18,906 nt of DNA, taken from contig JADFRV010000025.1 in the NCBI GenBank assembly GCA_022561095.1, forward strand, positions 1 to 18,906, given 5' to 3'. Origin of the DNA: Chloroflexota bacterium. Lineage in GTDB: Bacteria > Chloroflexota > Dehalococcoidia > SM23-28-2 > RBG-16-64-32. The position numbers and the translations under genes were made by a program. The notes below the pieces were generated by a model. It saw only the letters and a list, made by a program, of their open reading frames with translations. It was not told the DNA's origin and searched no databases. Positions 6,828 through 15,673 of the stretch are shown piece by piece (position 1 is the stretch's first letter; every line of letters begins with the position of its first letter).

Positions 6828-7951
6828 ACAGCGTCACGCCGGGAAAAGACCTGGAGACGATAGACATCAACGTCAACGTGGGGCCGCAGCACCCGGCTAC
6901 CCACGGCGTGTTCCGAATGGTGCTCACCGTCGATGGCGAGCAGGTGGTGGACGTGGACCCGATCATCGGCTACATGCACCGCGGCGCCGAGAAGCTGTCC
7001 GAGAACTGCGACTACCGCCAGGCGATCGGCTATCAGGACCGCACCGATTACCTGGCCCAGTTCAACACCGAGCTCTGCTACGTGCTGGCCGTGGAGAAGC
7101 TGGCCGGCATCGAACCGCCGGAGCGGGCCGAGTACGTCCGCGTCATCCTGGCGGAGCTGAACCGCATCGCCAGCCACTTCATGTTCATGGGCGCCTTCGG
7201 CACGGACATCGGCGTGTTCGGTACGGCCTTCATGTATGCCTTCCGCGATCGGGAGATAATCCAGGACCTGTTTGAGGAGGTCACCGGGGAGCGGATGATG
7301 TACGCCTACTTCCGCGCCGGCGGCGTGGCCTGGGACGTTCCGAATGACTTCCGCGAGCGCTGTCGTGAGATCCTGAGCGCGGTGCGCCGGGGAATCGGAG
7401 ATATAGACGGCTTGATGACGGACAACGAGGTGATCATCGCCCGTTGTCGTGGCGTCAGTCCGGTGACGCCGGAGGACGCCATCAACTGGGGCCTGACCGG
7501 GCCGATGCTTCGGGCCACCGGCCTGGCGCACGACGTCCGCCGCGCCGAGCCCTACTGCATCTACGACCGGTTTGAGTTCGACATCCCAACGGGCGTACAG
7601 GGCGACGTCTACGACCGTTACCTCGTCCGCCTGGAGGAGATGCGCCAGTCGGTCCGCATCGTGGAGCAGGCGCTGGAGGGGATGCCGGAAGGGCCGATCA
7701 TGGCCGAGGGGCTGAAGCGAACGCTGCGCCTGCCCGAGGGCGAAGTTTACATGCGCAACGAGACGCCCCGGGGGGAGTACGGCATCTACCTGATCTCCAA
7801 GGGCGGCGACAAGCCCTACCGGCTGAAGATCCGCTCCCCTGCCTTCTCCAACCTCTCGGCGCTGAGGGCGATGAGCATCGGCAGCTACGTCGCCGACACG
7901 ATCATCACCCTGGGCTCCATCGACATCGTCCTCTGCGAGGTGGACCGTTGA
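6815..7951 (+). CDS. nuoD: NADH-quinone oxidoreductase subunit D
   Basis: This is the 49-kDa subunit, which forms the quinone-binding cavity with NuoB. It is evolutionarily related to the large subunit of NiFe hydrogenases but lacks the metal ligands. At 378 residues it is a normal length for a stand-alone NuoD. Hallmarks include NVGPQHPATHGVFR near residue 20, IGYMHRGAEKL, YQDRTDYL, ELNRIASH and the C-terminal SIDIVLCEVDR. The start is ATG 6815, with AGGGA at 6803-6807 upstream. That ribosome-binding region comes from the inserted hairpin element, and a second identical ATGACCACGGAGT lies 103 bases upstream. nuoH follows with a 4-base overlap instead of nuoE, so the NADH-dehydrogenase genes are missing here. 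Confidence 0.96.
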   Translation: MTTEYSVTPGKDLETIDINVNVGPQHPATHGVFRMVLTVDGEQVVDVDPIIGYMHRGAEKLSENCDYRQAIGYQDRTDYLAQFNTELCYVLAVEKLAGIEPPERAEYVRVILAELNRIASHFMFMGAFGTDIGVFGTAFMYAFRDREIIQDLFEEVTGERMMYAYFRAGGVAWDVPNDFRERCREILSAVRRGIGDIDGLMTDNEVIIARCRGVSPVTPEDAINWGLTGPMLRATGLAHDVRRAEPYCIYDRFEFDIPTGVQGDVYDRYLVRLEEMRQSVRIVEQALEGMPEGPIMAEGLKRTLRLPEGEVYMRNETPRGEYGIYLISKGGDKPYRLKIRSPAFSNLSALRAMSIGSYVADTIITLGSIDIVLCEVDR

Positions 7952-9078
7952 TCGCTGACAACCCTTGGCTGGACGGCCTAGTTCGCATGGGCATCATTGC
8001 GCTGGCGATGCCGCTGTCCGTCGTCATCCTCACCTACCTGGAGCGTAAGATATCGGGAAGGCTGCAGCAGCGGCTGGGGCCGATGCGTGTGGGGCCTTAC
8101 GGCGTGCTTCAGGGGCTGGCGGACACCATCAAGCTGCTCACCAAGGAGGACCTGCGGCCGCAGACCGCTGACCGCTGGACGTTCGAGCTGGCGCCGTTCG
8201 TGGTGGTGGTGCCGGTGTTTCTGGCCTTCGTGACGCTACCCTTCACCGCCGACCTGTTCGTGCGCAACCTGGAGCTAGGGTTGTTCTTCATCCTCGCGGT
8301 GTCCGGGGTGTCGATAGTGGGGTTCGTGATGGCGGGCTGGGGCTCGGACAACAAGTATGCCCTTTTAGGCGGGGCGCGGGCGGCCGCCCAGCTCATCAGT
8401 TACGAGATCCCGCTGGTGCTGGCTGTGGTGGCCGTGGCGATGATCGCCTATACACCGGAAGCGGGACGGGGGTCCCTCAACCTGGTCGAGATCGTGGATG
8501 GGCAGGGGCGGGTGCCGTTCATCGTCTGGCAGCCGCTGGCGTTCTTCATCTTCCTGGTGGCTGGCCTGGCGGAGCTGTACCGGCAGCCGTTCGACATTCC
8601 GGTGGCGGAGTCCGAGGTGGTAGGCGGGCCGTTCATCGAGTACTCCGGCATCCGCTGGTCCATGTTCCAGATGGCGGAGTTCGTGAGCATGGTGCTCATC
8701 TCGGTGCTGGCGTCGCTGCTCTTCCTGGGCGGCTGGAACTGGCCGCTGGGCAACGGAGCGGGGATCGCCCTGCAGGTGCCGTTGATCTTCGTCAAGACCT
8801 CATTCTTTATCCTGCTCTTCATATGGCTGCGGTTCAGCCTGCCGCGCCTGCGCATTGACCAGATGATGCAATTCTGCTGGCAGGTGCTGTTGCCCTTCGC
8901 CCTCCTGCAGATAATAATCAACGGCTGGGTGCTCGTTTACGGCTGGCCGGACTGGACGCTGGGCGTCTCGTCCGGGGCGCTCACGCTGGTGGCGGGCTAT
9001 CTCACCTATCGGGCGGCGCGGCAGGCGGCGGAACAGCCGGTCTCGCCTCGATTACATAGAGTTGGGAGTGTGATGTAG
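7948..9078 (+). CDS. nuoH: NADH-quinone oxidoreductase subunit H
   Basis: This multi-helix membrane subunit anchors the hydrophilic arm and lines the quinone chamber. It has 376 residues, slightly above the common 320-350. Hallmarks are YLERKISGRLQQRLGPMRVGP near residue 30, LADTIKLLTKED, and AELYRQPFDIPVAESE followed by EYSGIRWSMFQMAEF. The start is TTG 7948, overlapping the nuoD stop as TTGA, with GAGGTGG just upstream. ATG 7987 is a possible later start but would trim the N-terminal region. The C-terminal ~25 residues form a basic soluble tail. nuoI begins immediately after its stop. Confidence 0.95.
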   Translation: MIADNPWLDGLVRMGIIALAMPLSVVILTYLERKISGRLQQRLGPMRVGPYGVLQGLADTIKLLTKEDLRPQTADRWTFELAPFVVVVPVFLAFVTLPFTADLFVRNLELGLFFILAVSGVSIVGFVMAGWGSDNKYALLGGARAAAQLISYEIPLVLAVVAVAMIAYTPEAGRGSLNLVEIVDGQGRVPFIVWQPLAFFIFLVAGLAELYRQPFDIPVAESEVVGGPFIEYSGIRWSMFQMAEFVSMVLISVLASLLFLGGWNWPLGNGAGIALQVPLIFVKTSFFILLFIWLRFSLPRLRIDQMMQFCWQVLLPFALLQIIINGWVLVYGWPDWTLGVSSGALTLVAGYLTYRAARQAAEQPVSPRLHRVGSVM

Positions 9079-9636
9079 ATGCTGGGAGTGTTGAAAGCGA
9101 TAAAGACGACTATCTCGACGGCGCTGCGTAAGCCCGTCACCGTCCAGTACCCCTCGACCAAGAAGGAGCTTCCCCACCGCTCGCGTGGGCTGCCCGTCCT
9201 CCTCTGGGACTTCGACGTGGAGGAGCCGTTCTGCACCGGCTGCCAGGTCTGCGCCCGCTACTGCCCGGTGGACTGCATGACGATGACGATGAAGGATAAC
9301 CCGCTGTACGCGGAGGGGAAGAGCAAGCGCAAGAAGATCGTGGACAAGTTCTACATCGATTACGCGCGCTGCATGCGCTGCGACATCTGCGTTGAGGTCT
9401 GCAACTTCGACGCCATTGTGATGAACAACACCTGGGAAGGCGTGGAGCTTTCTCGCTACGACCGCCACGACTTGGTGCTGGATCTGGACCAGCTGATGGA
9501 TCAGTCCAAATCCGGAGAGTTAAAGGACCCGTTCCGCGAGCCGATGGGTGTAGCCCACTCCGGCTGGGCGCCCAAGGTACGCTCGGAGGAGGATAAGGAG
9601 GAGGTGGCGGCCAAGGAGGAGAGCGGAGAGGAGTAG
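9079..9636 (+). CDS. nuoI: NADH-quinone oxidoreductase subunit I (two 4Fe-4S clusters)
   Basis: This ferredoxin-like subunit carries clusters N6a and N6b and relays electrons toward NuoB. The first site has Cys52, 55, 58 and 62 (CTGCQVCARYCP), with one additional Cys66. The second has Cys98, 101, 104 and 108 (CMRCDICVEVCN), where the proline that usually follows the last cysteine is asparagine. The N-terminal helix has the usual features, and residues ~150-185 form an acidic/lysine-rich tail. ATG 9079 lies directly after the nuoH stop. Without NuoEFG, this subunit is a likely direct entry point for electrons from a ferredoxin-like donor, as proposed for other 11-subunit complexes; that is inference here. 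Confidence 0.96.
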   Translation: MLGVLKAIKTTISTALRKPVTVQYPSTKKELPHRSRGLPVLLWDFDVEEPFCTGCQVCARYCPVDCMTMTMKDNPLYAEGKSKRKKIVDKFYIDYARCMRCDICVEVCNFDAIVMNNTWEGVELSRYDRHDLVLDLDQLMDQSKSGELKDPFREPMGVAHSGWAPKVRSEEDKEEVAAKEESGEE

Positions 9637-9669
9637 ACGCAGAGTTGTCGCTGAGACGGCGCTAGCCCC

Positions 9670-10398
9670 ATGAGCTACGAAGAGGTCATCTTCTATTTCG
9701 TGGCCGCAGTGACCGTCCTCGGCGCTCTGGGGGTGGTTCTCGCCCGTAACGTCGTCCACTCCGCACTGTTCCTCATCCTCGCCCTGCTGGCGGTGGCCGG
9801 CGTTTTCATTCTGCTCTCCGCGGAGTTCCTGGCGATCGTCCAGATCCTCATATACGGCGGCGCGGTGACCATTCTTATCCTGTTCGTCATGATGCTGACG
9901 CGTGTGCGGGACATGCCGCAGGCCCTGGACGGGCCGCAACGGCCGTTCGCCGCTCTGGCCGCCGGCGCCTTCCTGGCGCTGTCCGCCCTGGCGGTGGTGT
10001 CCTCCGACTGGCCGGGCGAGACGGAGAAGATCACCGTGGTGCCGCTGAGGTCGACCTTCGTCGATAGCGGCAGCCTTCTCACCGAACCCCTGGACGCAGT
10101 CGCGACTGATGTCGAGGTTGACGATAGCGCGCCGTTCGCCGCCGGAGACCCGATCCGCATCGACAAGGAGGAGATGCAGGTCGTGGCGCTCGACGGGAGA
10201 ACGTTGACGGTCACGCGAGGGTTCGGAGACACGACACCGGCGCCGCACGCGATGGACACTGACGCCAACGTTCTGCGACAGGGCTTGGGCGACGCGCTGT
10301 TCCGAAACTGGGCGGTGCCGTTCGAGGTGGCGTCGCTGGTGCTGTTGGTGGCGCTCATCGGCGCGATCATCCTGGCCCGCATTGAAGAGGGCGAATGA
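9670..10398 (+). CDS. nuoJ: NADH-quinone oxidoreductase subunit J with loop insertion
   Basis: This is a five-helix membrane subunit of complex I. The family core is clear: ARNVVHSALFLILALLAVAG, the LLSAEFLAIVQILIYGGAVTILILFVMML region at residues ~48-76, and the final helix PFEVASLVLLVALIGAIILAR. It has 242 residues, against about 165-200 in many NuoJ proteins. The excess is a soluble segment at about residues 134-200, between the fourth and fifth helices. That segment reads as short beta-strands with the motif DGRTLTVTRGFGDTTPAPH, which resembles repeats in phage and surface proteins. The start is ATG 9670, 33 bases after nuoI, the second-largest gap in the operon. Its stop overlaps the nuoK start (ATGA). 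Confidence 0.93.
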   Translation: MSYEEVIFYFVAAVTVLGALGVVLARNVVHSALFLILALLAVAGVFILLSAEFLAIVQILIYGGAVTILILFVMMLTRVRDMPQALDGPQRPFAALAAGAFLALSALAVVSSDWPGETEKITVVPLRSTFVDSGSLLTEPLDAVATDVEVDDSAPFAAGDPIRIDKEEMQVVALDGRTLTVTRGFGDTTPAPHAMDTDANVLRQGLGDALFRNWAVPFEVASLVLLVALIGAIILARIEEGE

Positions 10399-10703
10399 TC
10401 CCGATCGAGAACTTCCTGGTGCTCAGCGGCATCCTGTTCTCGCTGGGGATATACGGCGTGCTGGCGCGACGCAACGCTGTGCTCATCCTTATGTCGGTGG
10501 AGCTAATGCTGCAGGCGGTGAGCATCAACTTCATCGCCTTTGCCGTGTACCTGTACCCGGAGCAGTTCACCGGCCTCATCTTCGCCATCTTCGTCATCAC
10601 GATCGCCGCCGCTGAGGTCGGGCTCGCCCTGGGCATCATCCTGCGCATCTTCCGCAACAAGGGCACGGCCAACGTGGACGAAGTGGACATGCTCAAGTGG
10701 TAG
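10395..10703 (+). CDS. nuoK: NADH-quinone oxidoreductase subunit K
   Basis: This small three-helix membrane subunit (102 residues, normal length) is related to MrpC of multisubunit antiporters. The two conserved membrane glutamates of the proton path are present: E36 in LMSVELMLQAVSINF and E74 in TIAAAEVGLALGI. It starts at ATG 10395, overlapping the nuoJ stop by 4 bases, with GAGG just upstream. Its stop is followed after 2 bases by the nuoL start. Together this indicates translational coupling across J-K-L. Confidence 0.95.
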   Translation: MIPIENFLVLSGILFSLGIYGVLARRNAVLILMSVELMLQAVSINFIAFAVYLYPEQFTGLIFAIFVITIAAAEVGLALGIILRIFRNKGTANVDEVDMLKW

Positions 10704-10705
10704 GC

Positions 10706-12604
10706 ATGGAGGAAGCCTGGCTCATACCGGCGCTACCGGCGGCCGCATTCGTCATCCTCCTCCTGGTCGGAAAGTACCTTCCCCGCCGTGGCGACTGGCT
10801 GGCGATAGGCGCCATCGCCGCCTCCTTCGTCCTGTTCTTCTTCGTCCTCGCCGATCTCCTGGACAACATGGTGGGCACGGAGTTCGACAAAGCGCTGGGC
10901 CAATCGGGCATCGATTGGGTGAGCTTCGGCGATTTCGAGCTCAGGCTGGGCTTCCAGGTAGATCAGCTCGCCATCGTCATGCTGGCGGTGGTGACTTTCA
11001 TCACCCTCATGGTGCTGGTGTACTCCACCGGCTACATGAAGGGCGACCCGCGCTATGGCTGGTACTTCGCCGCGATGTCGCTGTTCGTGGCGGCGATGCT
11101 GACGCTGGTGCTGGCGGACAACTTCCTGCTGCTGTATGCGGCCTGGGAGGGCGTGGGCTTCGGCTCCTACCTCCTCATAGGATTCTGGCACGAACGGCGT
11201 TCCGCGACGGAGGCGGCGAAGAAGGCGTTCATCACTACCCGCATTGGCGATGTTGGGCTGCTCATCGGCATCATCCTGCTCTGGCGTGAGGCGGGCACGT
11301 TCGACATGTCAGAGATCTTCGAGTTCGCGGAAAGCGGCGGCTACAGCACCGAGTACCTGACGATGGCGGTGCTGTTCCTGTTCGCCGGCGCGGTGGGGAA
11401 GTCGGCCCAGTTTCCCCTGCACGTCTGGCTCCCCGACGCGATGGAGGGCCCGACGCCGGTCTCCGCGCTCATCCACGCCGCCACCATGGTGGTGGCCGGC
11501 GTCTACCTGGTAGCGCGGGTGATGCCGCTGTTCGCGGTCGCCGACCCGATAGCGCTGAACGTGGTCACCGCCGTCGGCCTGACGACGGTGATGATGTCCG
11601 CCACGATGGGCCTGGTTGCCACGGACATCAAGCGGGTGATCGCCTACTCCACCATCAACAGCCTGGGGTTGATGATGGTGGCGCTGGGCTCGCTCTCCGT
11701 ATCGGCGGCGATGCTCTACCTGTTCGCTCACGGCTTCTTCAAGGCGCTCCTCTTCCTGTCCGCCGGGTCCGTGATCCACGCCACTGAGCGGCAGGAGGTG
11801 AGCGAGCTGGGCGGCCTGGCGCGGCGGATGCCGGTGACGGCGGCCGTGTTCGCCGTGGGAGCGCTATCCATGGCGGGAATCGTTCCGTTAGCCGGCTTCT
11901 GGGCTAAGGACGAGATCCTCAACGTCGCCGGCGATAGCCAGAACTTCGTCGTGTACGGGTTCCTGATGCTCAGCGTATTCATAACCGCTCTGTACATGAC
12001 GCGCGTGGTTATTCTTACCTTCCTGGGAGAGCCGCGTGACCGCGAGGCGCACCAGCACGCCCACGACGCGGAGCCGGTAATGACTCTGCCCCTTCTCCTG
12101 CTGGCCGCGTTGACAGTCCTGGCGGGCTTCGTCGTCTTCGATGGGGTGGGAGAGGCGCTGGGCTTCCCCGGCGGCATAGGGGAGTTCGTCTTCCTGGAGG
12201 GGCCGGAGGCGTTCCATTTCCCCTGGGACGTGGCGGTCCTGTCGACGCTGTCGGCGGTGGCGGGCCTGGCCGGCGGCTTCTACTTCTGGTCGGGCGCGGC
12301 GGAGCCGGCCCGCCGGGCGGGAGAGCTTTTCCGGCCCGCCTACGAGATATTGAAGCGCAAGTTCTTCATGGACGATATATACCAGTGGGCGATCGACCGC
12401 GTGGTGCTGGTCGCCGGCGGCGTGATCGCCTGGTTCGACCGCAACGTGGTGAACGACACGGGTGTGGACGGCTCGGCCCGCCTGGGCGTGTTCGCCGGGT
12501 TCGGGATGAAGTTCCTGGAGACGGGCAAGCTGCCCAACTACGCCCTGGCGATCGTCACCGGCGTGATCGTCCTGGCGATAGTGTTCCTGGTGGTGCGGGT
12601 GTAG
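10706..12604 (+). CDS. nuoL: NADH-quinone oxidoreductase subunit L (antiporter-like, proton pumping)
   Basis: This is the most distal antiporter-like subunit of the membrane arm. From ATG 10706 it has 632 residues, a normal length. The family block AGAVGKSAQFPLHVWLPDAM...TPVSALIHAATMVVAGVYL carries the conserved lysine and histidines of the proton channel. An N-terminal YAAWEGVGFGSYLLIGFW segment also matches. Near the C-terminus, KFFMDDIYQWAIDR marks the beginning of the lateral-helix region that clamps NuoM and NuoN. A cytosolic histidine-rich loop (EAHQHAHDAEP) lies about two thirds along. GTG 10697, overlapping nuoK, is an alternative start adding three residues. nuoM starts 3 bases after its stop. 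Confidence 0.96.
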   Translation: MEEAWLIPALPAAAFVILLLVGKYLPRRGDWLAIGAIAASFVLFFFVLADLLDNMVGTEFDKALGQSGIDWVSFGDFELRLGFQVDQLAIVMLAVVTFITLMVLVYSTGYMKGDPRYGWYFAAMSLFVAAMLTLVLADNFLLLYAAWEGVGFGSYLLIGFWHERRSATEAAKKAFITTRIGDVGLLIGIILLWREAGTFDMSEIFEFAESGGYSTEYLTMAVLFLFAGAVGKSAQFPLHVWLPDAMEGPTPVSALIHAATMVVAGVYLVARVMPLFAVADPIALNVVTAVGLTTVMMSATMGLVATDIKRVIAYSTINSLGLMMVALGSLSVSAAMLYLFAHGFFKALLFLSAGSVIHATERQEVSELGGLARRMPVTAAVFAVGALSMAGIVPLAGFWAKDEILNVAGDSQNFVVYGFLMLSVFITALYMTRVVILTFLGEPRDREAHQHAHDAEPVMTLPLLLLAALTVLAGFVVFDGVGEALGFPGGIGEFVFLEGPEAFHFPWDVAVLSTLSAVAGLAGGFYFWSGAAEPARRAGELFRPAYEILKRKFFMDDIYQWAIDRVVLVAGGVIAWFDRNVVNDTGVDGSARLGVFAGFGMKFLETGKLPNYALAIVTGVIVLAIVFLVVRV

Positions 12605-12607
12605 GCG

Positions 12608-14107
12608 ATGGACTGGGTGCTGTTCGCGCTGATAGCCATCCCGGTGGGGGCTGTGCTCGTGTTCATGCTCATACCCTCACGCTATCCGCAGCTTGTGCGC
12701 AACGTAGCGGTGGTGTCCGGGTTCGCCCTGTTCGTGCTGTCGGTGCTGGTGTTCGTCAAGTACGAGTTCGAGGGCGGCAACGGCCTGCGCTTCGATCTGC
12801 AGCTGGACTGGCTGGAGAACGTGGCCTTCCTGGGCGAGAACGGGATCACCTATCACCTGGCGGTGGACGGGATCTCGGCGCCGATGGTGCTGCTGACGGG
12901 CATCGTCATCTTCGCCGGGGTGTTCATCTCCTGGAACATCGACTACCGCAACAAGGACTATTTCGTGCTGCTGTTCCTGCTGGTCAGCGGCGTATTCGGC
13001 GTGTTCCTGTCGCTGGACCTGTTCTTCCTGTTCTTCTTCTACGAGGTGGCGGTGCTGCCGATGTACCTGCTGATCGCCGTGTGGGGCGCCAGCAGCAACT
13101 TCGGCACGTTTACCCGAACCAAAGAGTACGCGGCGATGAAGCTGGTGCTGTACCTGGTGGGGGGCAGCGCACTGATCTTTATCGGCATCTTCGCGACGTT
13201 CGTGGAGGCGGGCCAGGGCACGTTCGACCTGCCGGTGCTGGGTGCCGTCACCTATGACGAGAACTTCCAGAAGGCGGTCTTCCCCTTATACGCGCTTGGG
13301 TTCGGGATCCTGGCCGGCCTGTGGCCCTTCCACACCTGGTCGCCCGACGGCCATGTGGCGGCGCCTACGGCCGTGTCCATGCTGCACGCCGGCGTCCTGA
13401 TGAAGCTGGGCGCCTTCGGTATCCTGCGGGTAGCGATAACGCTGTTCCCGGAGGGGGCGGAGTTCTGGGCGCCGGTGCTGATGACGCTGGGCGTGACGGG
13501 GGCGCTGTACGGCGCCGTCTCGGCGATGGCGCAGCGCGACCTGAAGTACATGGTGGGCTACTCCAGCGTGAGCCATATGGGCTTCGTGCTGATGGGGCTG
13601 GCCACCCTGACCACTATCGGTGTCAACGGTGCGGTGCTCCAGATGTTCGCCCATGGGGTGATGACGGCCCTCATGTTCGCCATGGTGGGCGCCGTTTACG
13701 ACCAGGCGCACGTACGGGATATGACGCTGTTCGGCGGGCTGGCCCACAAGACACCGCGCCTGGCCGCCTTCTTCGCCATCGCCGGACTGTCATCCCTGGG
13801 CCTGCCGGGGCTGGCCGGGTTCGTCGCCGAGTTCCACATATTCGTCGGCACCTTCAGGGCCGGCTATGAGTGGGCGGGTGTGCTGGGCATCCTCGCCGCC
13901 GCCATCACCGCCACCTACATCCTGCGCATGCTGGCGATGGCGTTCTTCGGCCCCTTCAACGAACGCTGGGCCGGGCTGAAGGAGATGCGCCGGGGCGAGC
14001 AGTTCGGGGGGGCGCTGCTCATCGTCTTTATCGTCTTCATGGGCGTCTGGCCGGCGCCGTTCATCGACCGCATAAGCGAGAGCGTGGAATTCATCCTTCG
14101 GGTGTGA
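12608..14107 (+). CDS. nuoM: NADH-quinone oxidoreductase subunit M (antiporter-like, proton pumping)
   Basis: This is the middle antiporter-like subunit, 499 residues and about 14 membrane helices. The signature ALGFGILAGLWPFHTWSPDGHVAAPTAVSMLHAGVLMKLGAFGILR is intact, as is the later KYMVGYSSVSHMGFVLMGL. The FFFYEVAVLPMYLLI segment contains the conserved glutamate of the fifth helix. ATG 12608 lies 3 bases after nuoL. The codon composition matches the other nuo genes. It ends 4 bases before the nuoN GTG start. Confidence 0.96.
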   Translation: MDWVLFALIAIPVGAVLVFMLIPSRYPQLVRNVAVVSGFALFVLSVLVFVKYEFEGGNGLRFDLQLDWLENVAFLGENGITYHLAVDGISAPMVLLTGIVIFAGVFISWNIDYRNKDYFVLLFLLVSGVFGVFLSLDLFFLFFFYEVAVLPMYLLIAVWGASSNFGTFTRTKEYAAMKLVLYLVGGSALIFIGIFATFVEAGQGTFDLPVLGAVTYDENFQKAVFPLYALGFGILAGLWPFHTWSPDGHVAAPTAVSMLHAGVLMKLGAFGILRVAITLFPEGAEFWAPVLMTLGVTGALYGAVSAMAQRDLKYMVGYSSVSHMGFVLMGLATLTTIGVNGAVLQMFAHGVMTALMFAMVGAVYDQAHVRDMTLFGGLAHKTPRLAAFFAIAGLSSLGLPGLAGFVAEFHIFVGTFRAGYEWAGVLGILAAAITATYILRMLAMAFFGPFNERWAGLKEMRRGEQFGGALLIVFIVFMGVWPAPFIDRISESVEFILRV

Positions 14108-14111
14108 GCTA

Positions 14112-15596
14112 GTGGAACTTAACCTCAACTGGTCCCTCCTGACGCCGGAGTACATCCTGGCCGGCGGGGCGGGCATGGTCGTCCTCCTGGACCTGTTCTG
14201 GGGGCGGCTGCGGAAGGATCAGCTGGCGTACGTGGCGGCGGCGGTGGCGCTGGCCTCGGCGCTGACCGCGCTCATCTGGGTCAACGACGACACGAACTTC
14301 GCCAACCTCATCGATATCGATAACTACACGGCGCTGTTCCGCGTCTTCTTCGGCCTCATCGGCGTGTTCGCCTGCCTCGCCTCAGCCCGCTTCGTGAAGG
14401 ATCGTCTGCTGCACGCCGGCGAGTACTACGGCCTCATCCTGCTCGCCGTCCTGGGCGCCAACCTGATGGCCGCCGCCAGCGAGCTGCTGACGGCGTACAT
14501 CTCGCTGGAGCTGCTGAGCTTCAGCCTGTACGTCCTCACCTCTTACGCCAAGTTTGACCTGCGCTCCAACGAGGGCGGCCTGAAGTACATGCTCCTGGGC
14601 GCCTTCTCCTCGGCGATACTCCTGTACGGGATCGGCATGATCTACGGCGTCAGCGGCTCGACGCGGTTCAGCGAGATCGCGGCGTCGCTGTCCGGGGACA
14701 CGGCAGGCTTCGACATGGCGATGTTCCTGGGGCTGGTGCTGATAATCGCCGGTCTGGGGTTCAAGGTGGCGGCGGTGCCGTTCCACATGTGGACGCCGGA
14801 CGCCTACGAGGGGGCGCCGCTACCGATCACCGCCCTCATCTCAGCGCTGGGAAAGGCGGCGGGGTTCGCCCTGTTCCTGAAGCTGTTCGGCCAGGCGTTC
14901 ATCCCCTTGGTGGACGACTGGCGGCTGTTCATCGCCGTGCTCTCGGCGATGACGATGGCGCTGGGGAACCTGGTGGCGATCCAGCAGCGCAACATCAAGC
15001 GGCTGCTCGCCTACTCCAGCATCGGCCAGGTGGGGTTCCTGATGATGGGGATCGCGGCGCTGACGCCGGAGAACGCCGATGCGGCGAGCGCGCTGGTGCT
15101 GCACCTGGTGGGGTACGTGATCAGCAACCTGGCGGTGTTCGTGGCGATTATCATCTACTACAACTGGACGGGCAAGGAGGAGATATCGGATTACGCGGGG
15201 GCGGCGGAGCGGGCGCCGTACCTGGCGCTAACGCTGAGCATAGCGTTCTTCTCGCTGGCGGGGATGCCGCTGTTCGCGGGGTTCGCGACGAAGTTCATCC
15301 TGTTCCAGGCGGCGGCGCAGCAGGGGTTGCTGTGGCTTTCGGGCCTGGCGGTGTTCTTCAGCTTCGTCTCGTTGTACTACTACCTGATAGTGATCAAGGA
15401 GATGTACCTGGGGAAGCCAGCGGAGCCAACCCGCTTCCCGACGCCCTGGCTGGAGTACGGGGCGCTGACCCTGCTTATCGCCGGCGTCTTCTTCGTCGGG
15501 CTGTACCCCCAGCCCGTGTTCGACCTCGTGGAGCAGGGCGCGGTGGCGATGATGACCGCCTCCGAGGCCGCCGGCGCCGTGACCGCGCCGCCGTAG
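14112..15596 (+). CDS. nuoN: NADH-quinone oxidoreductase subunit N (antiporter-like, proton pumping)
   Basis: This is the innermost antiporter-like subunit, 494 residues. Hallmarks are SLELLSFSLYVLTSYAKFDLRSNEGGLKYMLLGAFSSAILLYG, then FKVAAVPFHMWTPDAYEGAPLPITALIS with the conserved lysine, and RLLAYSSIGQVGFLMMG. The start is GTG 14112; no ATG is nearby that keeps the first helix (TPEYILAGGAGMVVLL). It is the last gene of the operon. No convincing terminator (GC hairpin plus T-run) is visible in the 77 bases before the convergent minus-strand gene. Confidence 0.96.
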   Translation: MELNLNWSLLTPEYILAGGAGMVVLLDLFWGRLRKDQLAYVAAAVALASALTALIWVNDDTNFANLIDIDNYTALFRVFFGLIGVFACLASARFVKDRLLHAGEYYGLILLAVLGANLMAAASELLTAYISLELLSFSLYVLTSYAKFDLRSNEGGLKYMLLGAFSSAILLYGIGMIYGVSGSTRFSEIAASLSGDTAGFDMAMFLGLVLIIAGLGFKVAAVPFHMWTPDAYEGAPLPITALISALGKAAGFALFLKLFGQAFIPLVDDWRLFIAVLSAMTMALGNLVAIQQRNIKRLLAYSSIGQVGFLMMGIAALTPENADAASALVLHLVGYVISNLAVFVAIIIYYNWTGKEEISDYAGAAERAPYLALTLSIAFFSLAGMPLFAGFATKFILFQAAAQQGLLWLSGLAVFFSFVSLYYYLIVIKEMYLGKPAEPTRFPTPWLEYGALTLLIAGVFFVGLYPQPVFDLVEQGAVAMMTASEAAGAVTAPP

Positions 15597-15673
15597 GGGG
15601 GCGACGCGCCGCGAGGGCTAATCAGAGGCGCTGCGAACGGCGAGCACGAACGCCTACGCGCCAACTTGTCGGG

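Noticed and set aside
12385..13257. Plus-strand open frame of 290 codons across nuoL/nuoM
   Set aside because: It overlaps two certain genes in another frame, and its product is a Gly/Arg/Ala-rich sequence typical of out-of-frame GC-rich DNA.
15597..15673. Terminator between nuoN and the convergent DGQHR gene
   Set aside because: Only weak GC dyads such as GGCG-ACG-CGCC are visible, without a T-run on either strand.
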